Shown: one piece after another, positions 44,800-54,300 of the stretch
Layout: the number at the start of each line of letters is the position of its first letter
How positions within the stretch are numbered: position 1 is the stretch's first letter
Assembly (NCBI GenBank): GCA_963691705.1
Contig: OY829542.1
Location: forward strand, 34,706,579 to 34,770,578
DNA length: 64,000 nt
From: Viola odorata
Lineage: Eukaryota; Streptophyta; Magnoliopsida; Malpighiales; Violaceae
Direction of reading: 5' to 3'
Notes under the pieces: generated by a model
The model's database searches: none
What the model was told of the DNA's origin: nothing
Seen by the model: only the letters and a program-made list of their open reading frames with translations
Position numbers and translations under genes: made by a program

Positions 44800-45447
44800 T
44801 CATACACTCAAAGGCAGCAATATTAAACTGAATAATGTCATAAGAATAAAATCACAAATGTGTTTCAATAACACACCAAAGATAATAGCGTGTATGAAAA
44901 GGTAGTAAGTATATAAAAGAAACGAAAAACATTCCTTCCAAGTAAGTTCATAATCACAAACCGACACATGTCTCACAACTCTAAGAGCTCTCTTTTTCAT
45001 CTTTGGTTGCCTCAATAATTGTGGTGGCAATGATAAATCTCGCTCCATAGGCGCACTCAACATTTGCCACGATTCTTGACCGAAATCGCTAAAGGACTTC
45101 TTCTTTTGATTATTAACAAAATCCCAAGGAACAATATATGAAATAATAACATCCTTAAAGGTTAAGTTAATAATAAAACAACAACTCATCACACAATCCT
45201 CAAACATATCATGTTCATCAAAATTTCGCAAAAGGTTATGTGACCTAAATAAGTGATCACGCTTGAATAGAGTTCCCTCAAGCCCAGTCGACTTACCCAC
45301 AAATTTAACATGAAATTCACACATAGAAGAATAATTATATAATGTAAATACATGTGAATATTCAAAAAACTGTGTTAGGGACATGGTACACATCTCTTGG
45401 CCTAGCCAACACGCTAAACTGCTTGCGCTTGCGCAAGTCATCTTCAA
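44800..45447 (-). CDS. uncharacterised Phe/His-rich ORF of element C
   Basis: About 215 residues, open. It contains MCEFHVKFVGKS, LFRSHNLLRNFDEHDMFEDC and FSFLLYTYYLFIHAIIFGVLL, a hydrophobic C-terminus that could include one or two membrane-like stretches. It occupies the position of RT-integrase, as does the unknown ORF of element O. Composition and scattered words are similar but I cannot show homology. No known domain is recognised. It could be drifted non-coding sequence. Confidence 0.4.
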   Translation of the reverse strand: MKMTCASASSLACWLGQEMCTMSLTQFFEYSHVFTLYNYSSMCEFHVKFVGKSTGLEGTLFKRDHLFRSHNLLRNFDEHDMFEDCVMSCCFIINLTFKDVIISYIVPWDFVNNQKKKSFSDFGQESWQMLSAPMERDLSLPPQLLRQPKMKKRALRVVRHVSVCDYELTWKECFSFLLYTYYLFIHAIIFGVLLKHICDFILMTLFSLILLPLSV

Positions 45448-45771
45448 AGGCTCTTAACTTAGCCTTCGGCTCTTATACACAACCCTCATTAATTAAATTG
45501 ATTTTAAAATCAAACTCATAAAATTCAAGAAGGTTTGCATACTCACCCAAATCATATTTAAGGAAAGAAAGGTGCAATGTACCTTTTCGGCTATGATTTG
45601 CTGAAACACTTACTATAAGCGATTGATGCTCCTTTCGTTTTCTTGGGAGTAAGGGGTGGGACTTTTCTCCCTCCAAAATACTTCACTCTCTCTGCACATT
45701 AGGAGAAACAACAATAGAAAAGAAAATAAACGGATTAGGGTTAGGAAAATCTAAGCGCAATGGCCAAAATT

Positions 45772-46083
45772 TTAGTTTTTTAAGATTTTGTACACAACAA
45801 GTGTGTTCCTCACTTCTCTCCCTATGGCATAATCACTCTCCTCTCCTTTTGTATCAATGCCAACTAACACATGCTCACTCTTTTCATGTGGGTTGTTTTC
45901 CTCACTTTCTCTTTTCCTATGCTCACTCTTTTCATGGGGGCTATTTTGTTCGTTATCTCTCTTCCCATGCTCACTCTTTTCATGGGGGTTGTTTTCCTCA
46001 TTATTTCTCTCTTCCTTTTCACTCAACTCTCCTCTTTTTCTCTCAATATCCCTTGTTATTTCATACTCGGCATAAGCATTCAC
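45772..46083 (-). CDS. charged linker of element C with PHEKSEH repeats
   Basis: Begins NAYAEYEITRDIERKRGEL, homologous to SYAEYEITRKIEREKGGL of element E, then three PHEKSEH words. The protease that should precede it is deleted: gag ends DVQPKIEAKDE and the linker starts 10 nt later. Confidence 0.65.
   Translation of the reverse strand: MNAYAEYEITRDIERKRGELSEKEERNNEENNPHEKSEHGKRDNEQNSPHEKSEHRKRESEENNPHEKSEHVLVGIDTKGEESDYAIGREVRNTLVVYKILKN
45868..45986 (-). repeat. hairpin array, element C (3 units)
   Basis: In transcript sense the units are CCCATG/CATGGG (45981-45986 with 45964-45969), CCCATG/CATAGG (45933-45938 with 45916-45921, one C-A mismatch in the core) and CACATG/CATGTG (45885-45890 with 45868-45873). 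All loops are 11 nt, aaaagagtgag. The last unit has the same downstream flank (gttagttggc) as the last unit of B but a different, still paired, outer base pair. Confidence 0.8.
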
Positions 46084-46092
46084 AAGTTGCTT

Positions 46093-47007
46093 TTACTCAT
46101 CTTTTGCCTCAATCTTTGGTTGCACATCTAGGGTTTGTCTATAGCCAAGTGCTTGAGGTATGGCATCAACCAAAACCTCTCCATCAACCAAATCACTACT
46201 GACCGACTTCCCTTGAGGTGCTTGTGAATCAATTGCATGTTTAGTGCCATAGTTACTAGGTAGCACCTTCGAAACCGGACTCATGCCTATATCTGCTTGC
46301 TGCCAAGTCGGCTGCCTTCTCACCGTTGACTTAGTAGGCCTGATACTAGGATAAAGAGACCTTTTCTTCTTTTGTTTCTCTATGTTGATCGCCTTTTGTA
46401 ACATATCCTCTAAGTAGAAGAATTCAATGTACTTCAGTGGATCAATTATCTCTCGGTTGAGGCCATTGAAGAATCTTGCCATCGTCACCCTTTCGGCCTC
46501 CTTGACTTGTGCTCTCTCCAAAGTAATCTCCATCTCCTAAAAGTACTCTCCAACACTCTTATTTCCTTATGTCAAGGTCTGTAACTTTTGGAGAAGGTCA
46601 CGATTGACATAAGAAGGCACAAATCGATTCCTTATAATAAGTTTCATTTTCTCCCACGTTTCAATGGGACCGAAGTGAAGTCTCTTTCGATCTTTGTTAT
46701 GATGATCCCACCAACATGTAACGTCTCCACTAAACGCAGCTGATGCTAACTTTACTTTCTTCCTTTCTGAATAATTATGGCAGCGAAAAATAGATTGTAC
46801 ATCTCGCTCCCAATCCAAGTAAGCACTCGGACTGTACACTGCTTCAAAAGGCGGAAGTCTTACCCTTGACTCACTTTTGTTATATGTCTCGGCCTTAGCC
46901 CTCAAACTAACCGAGATCTTCCTCTTTTCACGCATATCATACTGCCCTTGCCTCAGATAGGCATCATCCTCATAATCTCGCCTCTCAGACCATTGCGTGT
47001 AAGACAT
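46093..47007 (-). pseudogene. gag of element C
   Basis: The ATG at 47007 starts an ORF with RVRLPPFEAVYSPSAYLDWE, VTCWWDHHNKDRK and TWEKMKLIIRNRFVPSYV, the retrotransposon gag (capsid) domain. Two stops, TAA and TAG, occur between 46534 and 46566, in the words GNKSVGEYF and before EMEIT. Both fit C to T changes of CAA and CAG. The C-terminal half continues to 46093 and has no zinc knuckle. The protease is missing after it. Confidence 0.82.
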
Positions 47008-47070
47008 TCTGTAATTCCTGTAAATTCACAACACTAGCAAACAAACGTAAAATTTGTATTAAACCTAGCA

Positions 47071-47100
47071 CTCCCTCACGTGTTTACTCTCGTGTTTAAA
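47071..47100 (-). promoter_or_regulatory. conserved leader block, element C
   Basis: The minus strand reads AAACACGAGAGTAAACACGTG then AGGGAGTGCTAGG. It is followed by tttacag/g about 15 nt before the gag ATG. Same layout as in B and E. Confidence 0.6.
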
Positions 47101-47862
47101 CTCTCTAATGTACTCACAAAATTCACTCAAAATTCCTGCAATTGTCAAAGCATTATTAAGAGTCAAGAGTTTGAATAAAGCTTCCAAGAAGACTCTCAAG
47201 GACAACTAGTTGCAAAAGAATTTGATGCTTAATATTTGCTTAATCGCAAGAACAATCAATCAAACAAATATTAAGCGGAATAGAAAGCAATTTAATAGGA
47301 ATCAAGAATAGCTCAAAGATACACGACATATTCAAACAAAAATTTGTAAATTACGTTTAGGGCCTGTATGATTCCAACAATGCTATTTGTGTTCTTTTGT
47401 CAATTCCTTTCACTTGTCTCTCCCTTGTTATGCTTCAAACACTTCGATTCTTTTTGTGTTTGATAGAATGCAACTTTCTTTTGATTCTTTTGATGTTGTT
47501 GTTTTTTTTTTTGACGAAATAACAAATTAAGAATGAGACTTTTTTTTTTATAATCTTTTGTTGACAGAAAATATAGTTTAGTAATTCGGGTGCAGCTTTT
47601 GACTCCGGTGTCCGAATCACTTAATTCTTTTTGATTCGGATTTCTAACAAACTCAGCTTTCCAACGGACTCTCTTTTACTAAAATCGGAATTCAATAGGT
47701 ATGTATTGAAATACAATTTCGACACTGACACACACGTAACGAACCAAGCACACAAGGAAATCGGTTTTTGAACGGAGAAGAAGAAGAAACCGATTCTAGC
47801 AAAGAAAACTTGAAAACAATTAAGGATACTTACCAATATTTGAATGCCTTAAGCTCCGCTAC

Positions 47863-47874
47863 CAACTGATACGA
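47863..47874 (-). promoter_or_regulatory. primer-binding-site-like motif of element C
   Basis: TGGTAGCGGAGC on the minus strand, 2 nt from the 5' LTR. Confidence 0.7.
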
Positions 47875-47876
47875 TC

Positions 47877-48998
47877 CTAGTTATGTAGAATGCGTAGCAC
47901 GTAATTCTGATCGTTGTTTAAGAATGGATTTTGATGCGGAAATAATGAACTCAACGAGTACGAACTTAGACCACTCAGCTAACCTATTCTAAGAGCCCTA
48001 ATCGATTTCAAGTCAAGGATCTTGTATCAAGTTCCTAGGACTAGACTCAAGGATTGTGAGAATCACACTAAGAGAAATGAAACAATGGGGTTGCAATTTT
48101 AGTTTTACTTGTTAACGACTCGAGTATTGCAGAATTGAGAAGAAACAAGGTTCAATCACATGAACAATGGACAAAGATTTGCAAAGAACAAATTCTTAAT
48201 TTATCAAAATATCCGCCAACCTCATAAAGAAGTTAAGCGGCTGCTTATATAGTGTTTTACAAGCAAAACCTAATAGGAATAGAAGTAGGAGTTCTAATTA
48301 AGGAAAATAACTTAAATAACTAATTAAATTAAATATAAATATATTTAAATATAGTCTAGCAGTCCATATCGAGTTCTCCATCATTGGGCCAAGGTTTGGG
48401 CCGAAACCTCAAGTCGTATGTTGTCTCACGTACACATTGCGCCCCATAATGTCGACTTGAATAACTTTTAAACCACTGAGCCAAATCGGCTGAAACTTGT
48501 TCCAAAAGAAAGAAAACATCCTGATGCTTCCAAAACATGGTCGATCGTATGATTCGGACTTGTACAACACCAGCTAGGTTCGGACGAAGTCGCCTATTGC
48601 GCCTGCGCCTAGAACTCCTACGTACGAGATTGCCATCTCGAACCTTCTTGAGATCTACTTGTCCAAATGCTCTAAAACTTGGAAACAGTCTTTCTAAGAC
48701 TCCAACATGTCTTGTATATGCGCTGGATCTTTTATTGAAGTTGTTTTTCCATGGGTTGCCTCGGATGGATGTCAAACCTTATGCTAGGTGCCTCCAAGCC
48801 ACCTTCCATGTCATCCTTCGCGTGAAGGCTTGATGAAGCAGCGTCTCCTACCTTGTCTCCATGTCTAGAGGTTGTATTAACCTCACTGGATGCTTTGCAA
48901 CGTCCTTGGCTCGACGTCTTGGTTCGATTAGCCTTGGCCACAAGGCGTGTGCATATTGTGCATGCACCAGGGCTAACCACGGAGCTAGGATCGTATCA
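47877..48998 (-). repeat. 5' LTR of element C
   Basis: Matches 43297-44424. Shares a minus-strand start with solo LTR S, showing they are relatives. Confidence 0.92.
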
Positions 48999-49086
48999 CT
49001 TTCTATACACCAAGATGTCAACAAAATACACAACAATAAATTTGCCTATAAAAGGTCTAAGCATATGGTTCATAAGACGCATAAAG
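48999..49086 (-). pseudogene. RT palm of element D (right part), catalytic Asp changed
   Basis: Reads [21 protein letters not shown] then VDILVY, so the catalytic FDD is FVD (codon at 49020-49022). It joins the RT part left of element C. It is cut on its right by element E at 49087, so the rest of D is not in the window. Confidence 0.82.
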
Positions 49087-49990
49087 TGATACGAATCCAA
49101 GAGTGCCTTTGCCACCTGCATGACCAATGACTCGAGCGAGGAGCAAGGAGTTGCAAGGGAGACTATATCATCTTATCTACAAGGAGCTACAGTGCGAGAT
49201 GCTCATCGACGAAGCTGTTCTACATGAGAGAAGCCCGCTACTTGTATCGCTTCTCATGGTGCAGACTGGAGATGACGTGATCACGCCCAAAATAGAGGCA
49301 GGCATGATTTGATGACTGGTGATCACGTGATCACGCCTAGAGATGGCATGATCACGCCCAAAGCAAGAGATTGGGCTCGACGATCCCGTGATCACGCCAT
49401 CCCTAGGTGTGATCACGCCCAAAACAGAGGCGAGAGGCGAGTCGAGGGATGAGATCACGTGATCACGCCATCCCTAAGTGTGATCATACCTACGACTGCT
49501 AGTTTTTGCTTCAGAGATGGAAACTTTCAGACTTTCTATTTAATTAGCTCTTTTATTAATTGATTAAATTAGTTTGGATTTATTTTAATTAATTAATTAG
49601 GAATTCTATTAAGGGAAGGATTCCCATTGTAAGGATTTAGAGTTTCTCCTAGTTAAAGGAGCCACCCTTTTCATTATTATTTTACGTTATCTTTGAAATA
49701 AAATACAGAGAGTTTTCTCAATTGTTCTTCGCGAACCTTGTCCCTCATTGAGTCCGGACACTCGATTAGGATAGCAAGTAAAACCTGAAAGTCCATTCCA
49801 TTGAATCGTAGCTCTAGTTTGGCTAATACAGGATATTAGCAGGGTTGAAAATCCTATTAAGAACCTCATCCGATAGGTTTAGGTTAGCTAATATAAGCTA
49901 TTGGTTGGCTAATACAATACATTGAAATCCAAGCCTAGAACTAGATCAAAGGTACGTGCTACGAGCCTTGGGCAATCGAGGATCGTATCA
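49087..49990 (+). repeat. 5' LTR of element E
   Basis: 904 bp, TGATACGAATCC to GATCGTATCA. Near its start it encodes [21 protein letters not shown], the pol tail continuing into the LTR. U3 has a cluster of GTGATCAC palindromes. Part of the U5 (agctattggttggctaatac) is internally repetitive. Confidence 0.88.
49276..49489 (+). promoter_or_regulatory. U3 cluster of TGATCA-centred palindromes, element E
   Basis: CGTGATCACG occurs at 49276-49285 and 49387-49396. GTGATCACGTGATCACG occurs around 49319-49335 and GATCACGTGATCACG at 49453-49467. CATGATCACG lies at about 49348, TGTGATCACG at 49408-49417 and TGTGATCAT at about 49480. About nine TGATCA cores in 215 bp, most followed by GCC, imply tandem expansion of a regulatory site. 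Confidence 0.65.
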
Positions 49991-49992
49991 GT

Positions 49993-50004
49993 TGGTAGCG
50001 GAGC
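49993..50004 (+). promoter_or_regulatory. primer-binding-site-like motif of element E
   Basis: TGGTAGCGGAGC, 2 nt after the LTR. Confidence 0.7.
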
Positions 50005-50788
50005 AAAGGCTTTCTACGCTTTGGTAATCTATCCTTTACTTTCAGTTTCATTGTTGAGGTTGATTTTTCATCTTACCGATCTATAATCAATCTCCTTGGG
50101 TGCCGTGTGTTAGTTAATTATGAGTCGAGTTGATCTAGGATTCTAGATCTTGTTTGTGTGCGTCTTGTCAAGCAAATTGTGGTTACAATTTATGAGTCTT
50201 CAATTCTCATTAAAAAATGTCAAAAATCCCAAAAAGAGTCTTTAAATTAATTATTATTTAGTTTCGTTCCCCAGAGTAAAAAAAAAATTATATATTCGAA
50301 TCAAAAGATACAAAATACAAAATCTTAGAAGGAATTCTAGAACGATTGCAAAAATAATTACTCGATTTGGTGGGAGAAAACAAAAGATATTGAAGTTGCA
50401 AGTTGTATACTTTAAATCGCACACATTGTCATTCGCGAACTTGCAAATTATTTGAGTTAATTCAAGTCCATTTGACCTTTCATTGATTCCTTAAACTGAT
50501 TTCTACTCTAGTAAAGTGATTGTTTAGTTAATTGATCTTTGTGGCTACTCAATTACTTTGCATCCAAACTTGTTTCCGAGCTAGTTGTCTTTGAGAGTCT
50601 TATTGGAAGCTTTTTCCTTGGAATTCTCGAGTCACTAACGTTTACGTTGAACAATTGTAGGAATTTTTGAGTGATTTTTGTGAGCTTATTAGGGAGTTTA
50701 AACACGAGAGTAAACACGTGAGGGAGTGTTAGGATTAGTGCAATTTTACGCGGTTTGTTCGCGTTGTGACTTTTCAGCAATTAACAGG
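50005..50788 (+). other. leader of element E
   Basis: Non-coding. The conserved block AACACGAGAGTAAACACGTG then AGGGAGTG lies at 50701-50727 and is followed by cttttcag/c before the gag start. Confidence 0.6.
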
Positions 50789-52082
50789 ATGTCTAATCAT
50801 TCTACTTCGACTGATAGGAAACTGTTCTTGAACATCTAGCGGCGATGGATGCCCGCCTACAAACAGTTTCAGACAAGGTGGAAATAGTTTCGGCCAAAGT
50901 GGAGGGAACACAATTGGGAGTACCCTCTACGAACTTTGCGACCAATCACAACGTCGCAACTAGTTCTCATGCTTCCATACCAAAGGCAGACTAAAAAAAC
51001 CTCTTCTTGATAGTCTGGTGGCTAGTGATAGTGATGAGGAGGTGATACCGCCAAGGCGCGAAGTAATACCTAGACGTGTGCTTAATCATGAGCGACCCAC
51101 ACCCGAGCGCCCAGCAGCAAGTCCTCACCCCGCGCTTTAGCACCTGGCTGACCATGAGCGCTGGGATGATGATGAGGATGATAAGGACTATGATTATGAG
51201 CAGAGGGAAAGATTTGGTGCTAGGCGTTATAGGCAAGATGAGAGATTTGATTCCAATCTCGGGAGTATCAAGATGAAGATACCTCTGTTTGAGGGCAAGG
51301 ATGATCCGGATGCATACTTGGATTTGGAGAGGAAGGTCACCTCGATCTTTCTTTGCCATAATTATTCGGAAAATAAGAAGGTGAGATTAGCAGCTGTGGA
51401 GTTTAGTGGGTACGTTGTGCATTGGTGGGATTCGTTGACTTAGAAAAGAGAAAGAGATAGACCCGGTCCAATCCGAACTTGGGAGGAGATGAAAGCCATT
51501 ATGAAGAAGAGGTTTATTCCTGCGTATTTTTAGCGTGATCTCTACTAGAGATTACAGACTTTGACCCAAGGAAGTAAGAGTGTAGGGGATTACTTCAATG
51601 AGATAGAAATTGTGTTAGCTAAGGTGCAAGTTGAGGAGGAAAGAGAGGCGACAATGGCTAGATTTCTTAGTGGTTTGAATAGAGAGATAGCCAATGCTTT
51701 GGAGCTGACTTATTACACCACATTAGAGGAGATGTTGCACTTGGCCATCAAAATAGAGAAGCATAAGAAGTCACAGATTTCTTTTACTAGTCCCTCTATA
51801 ACTAGTGGGAGGACTACACCATGGAAGCAAGCGTCGTGGGAGAAGGGTGGTAAGATTATAAGAGAACCACCTAAGGTACTATCGTACAATTATGGCACCA
51901 AGAGTGCGACTAGTGCTCCGACACCTTCTCAAAACAACGGTAATAGCACTCCTTTGTCTACTCAAGGCAATAGAGTTCTGACTAGAGATATTGTTTGCTT
52001 CAAGTGTTCCGGGAGAGGTCATAGACAAGTTGATTGCCCTAATAAATGGGTTTTGCTTATACATGATAATGGGGATTTATAG
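50789..52082 (+). pseudogene. gag of element E
   Basis: The ATG at 50789 is followed within 30 nt by a frameshift into LEHLAAMDARLQTVSDKVE. The capsid domain (51273 on) has IPLFEGKDDPDAYLDLERKV, VVHWWDSL, TWEEMKAIMKKRFIP and GSKSVGDYFNEIE. TAG codons at about 51441, 51531 and 51546 interrupt it. The zinc knuckle CFKCSGRGHRQVDC (about 51997-52038) is intact. A TAG at 52080-52082 stands where Glu is likely (GAG to TAG), and the same frame continues into protease. Confidence 0.82.
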
Positions 52083-52640
52083 TCGGAGGATGATCAAGAG
52101 TGTGGTGATTCCGGCTGTGTGGATGAAGAAGTTGAGGGGGATAGTTCGGATGATGGTGAGCAAAAGATCTCGAGCTGTAATGTCAATCTAGTAGTTAGGT
52201 GCAATCTCAGCGCTCAACCTAAGGCCGAGATATGTGACGAAGAGCAGCGGGAAAATCTCTTTCACGCTTGTTATTGGATCAATAAAAAAGTATGTTCTAT
52301 GATTATTGATAATGGTAGTTGTACTAATTGTGTAAGTACTTTGTTGGTGTACAAATTGGGGCTGCCAACCATGAAGCATCCGAAGCCTTATTCGTTGCAG
52401 TGGATGAACGACGGTAGTGAGCTAAAAGTGACAGCACAAGTATTGGTTTCGTTCACCATTGGGAGATACAAGGATGAAATCCTTTGTGATGTCGTACTTA
52501 TGCAGTCGAGTCATTTATTGCTTGGACAACCATGGAAATTTGATAGAGAGGCCAATCACGAAGGTAGGACTAATCGGTACAAGTTGGTAAAAGATGGGAA
52601 GAAGTTCACTCTTGCACCATTAACACCTATGGAAGTTTTC
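52083..52640 (+). pseudogene. acidic linker and protease of element E
   Basis: In frame with gag. After an acidic stretch (EEVEGDSSDDGEQ) the protease reads CSMIIDNGSCTNCVST with catalytic Asp at 52308-52310, then VLVSFTIGRYKDEILCDVV and HLLLGQPWKFDREANHEG. The domain itself has no stop, so this is the best preserved protease here. It lacks only an upstream open frame. Confidence 0.85.
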
Positions 52641-53006
52641 GAGGATCAACAGTGGTTGATCGAGTCCTATGCTGAGTATGAGATTACAAGAAAAATTGAG
52701 AGAGAAAAAGGAGGGCTGAGTGTTGAAAAGAAAGAGAGTAAACGAGAGAAAAATAGCTCACATGAAAATAGAGAGCATGTGGAAAGAACTTGTGTAAAAA
52801 ACAACCCCCATGAAAATAGAGAGCATGGGAAAAGTGCAAGTGAGCAAAACAGCCCGCATGAAAGAAGAGAGCATGCGAGAGTGGGCGAAAGTGAGGAAAA
52901 GAAATTAAATATATTCGCCAAGGGGAGAGAAGTGAGGCAAGCATTGCTTTTACAAAAATCTAGTTTTAGCGCAAGCCACCCACTGATTCTTCTTCGTTTT
53001 AAATAG
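52641..53006 (+). CDS. charged protease-RT linker of element E
   Basis: Continues the protease frame: SYAEYEITRKIEREKGGLSV, then SHENREHV, NNPHENREHG and NSPHERREHA words, then VRQALLLQKSSFSASHPLILLRFK and a TAG. The same order occurs in elements B and C. No known domain. Confidence 0.7.
   Translation, partial: EDQQWLIESYAEYEITRKIEREKGGLSVEKKESKREKNSSHENREHVERTCVKNNPHENREHGKSASEQNSPHERREHARVGESEEKKLNIFAKGREVRQALLLQKSSFSASHPLILLRFK
52759..52877 (+). repeat. hairpin array, element E (3 units)
   Basis: The units are CACATG/CATGTG (52759-52764 with 52776-52781), CCCATG/CATGGG (52807-52812 with 52824-52829) and CGCATG/CATGCG (52855-52860 with 52872-52877). Each stem is a perfect 6 bp with an 11-nt loop (aaaatagagag or aaagaagagag). 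The unit starts are exactly 48 nt apart. The three units differ by compensating changes on both sides of the stem. Confidence 0.85.
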
Positions 53007-53036
53007 TTTTGCTTAAACTCTTCTAACCCTAGCCCC

Positions 53037-53876
53037 ATGAATTCTATGCATGTTGGTATTGTTGATATTTTGCAGGAATTCAAGGATGTGATGCCTGACG
53101 AGATGCCTCTAGGGCTGCCACCTATTCGCGGGATCGAACATCAGATCGATATCGTGCCTAGTTCAACTATCCCAAACAGACCAGCGTATAGGAGCAATCT
53201 CGAAGAAACCAAGGAATTGCATAGGCAAGTTGATGAGTTGCTGAGCCGCGACTATATGAGAGAGAGCCTATCGTCGTGCGTTGTTCCCGTGATCTTAGTT
53301 CCCAAGAAGGACAGAACTTGGTTCATGTGTGTTGACTGCCGCGCAATCAACAAAATCACTGTAAAGTATCGACACCCTATACCTCGTTTAGATGACATGT
53401 TAGATGAATTAAGTGGTAGCCAAGTATTTTCTAAGATATATTTAATGAGTAGTTATCATCAAATTTGCATGAAAGAGGGTGATGAATGGGAAACAACTTT
53501 TAAGACTAAGTATGGGCTTTATGAGTGGATGGTCATGTTGTTTGGATTGACCAATGCCCCTAGTACTTTCATGAGATTAATGAATCATGTTCTTAGGCAT
53601 TTTATTGGTAAATTTATTGTAGTGTATTTTGATGATATATTAATTTACGGCAAATCCATTGATGAGCATGTTTCACATCTTAGAGTTGTCTTTATTACAC
53701 TACGTGAACAACAACTATATGCTAAACTAACCAAGTTATCTTTCGCTTTAGATCAAGTTAGCTTTCTTGGTTTCATTGTCAGTATAGAAGGTGTGAAAGT
53801 TGACGAGGAGAAGGCCAAGGTGATCAAGGAGTTGCCAACTCCGAAGAACGCTAGTCTTTTACAGGCGGTTTGTTAA
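53037..53876 (+). pseudogene. reverse transcriptase of element E
   Basis: Reads [82 protein letters not shown] and [17 protein letters not shown]. The catalytic FDD is present, but the first catalytic Asp in FSKIDL is Tyr (FSKIYL, codon 53439-53441). After PKNAS a deletion of some tens of bases removes the WHGLASF stretch and shifts the frame to a stop at 53876. Confidence 0.87.
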
Positions 53877-54300
53877 ATATTTTAGTACCATAGTTGTACC
53901 ATTAAATGAGCTAACTAAAAATAATGTGACTTTCAGATGGGAACAACCGCAGGAGGAAGCGTTTCAAACGCTCAAGGATCTTTTGAAGTGGAGTGCGATG
54001 CGAGTGAGCTCGAGATTGGAGTTGTGCTGATGCAGGAGAAGCGCCCTATAGCCTATTTCAGTGAAAAGTGGAAGGATGCCCAACTTCTATACCCAACTTA
54101 TGACAAGGAGCTCTACGCCCTTGTGCGCACACTCGAGGTGTGGCAATATTACTTGATGCCGCGGGAATTCATTGTCCACACGGATCAACTTAGCTTGAAG
54201 TACCTCAAGGGATAAGGCAAGCTGAACCGACACCACGCGACGTGGATGGAGTTCATCGAGTCCTTCCCATATCACATCCAATACAAGAAAGATAAGGACA
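53850..54300 (+). pseudogene. RT connection and RNase H of element E
   Basis: FYRRFVKYFSTIVVPLNELT continues in a shifted frame to about 53975, where a second deletion joins it to [18 protein letters not shown]. Then [20 protein letters not shown] and [15 protein letters not shown], a TAA near 54215, and [19 protein letters not shown]. Confidence 0.82.

Larger units (their letters stand above)
43297..48998 (-). mobile_element. element C: non-autonomous gypsy-related retrotransposon in RT of D
   Basis: LTRs of 1,128 bp (43297-44424, 3') and 1,122 bp (47877-48998, 5') share the ends TGATACGATCCTAG and GGATNGTATCA. The target duplication is imperfect, ATTTC versus CTTTC. Gag, linker and pol tail are present. 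Protease, RT, RNase H and integrase are absent and an unrelated Phe-rich ORF occupies the space. Flanking RT sequence of D continues across it. Confidence 0.9.
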
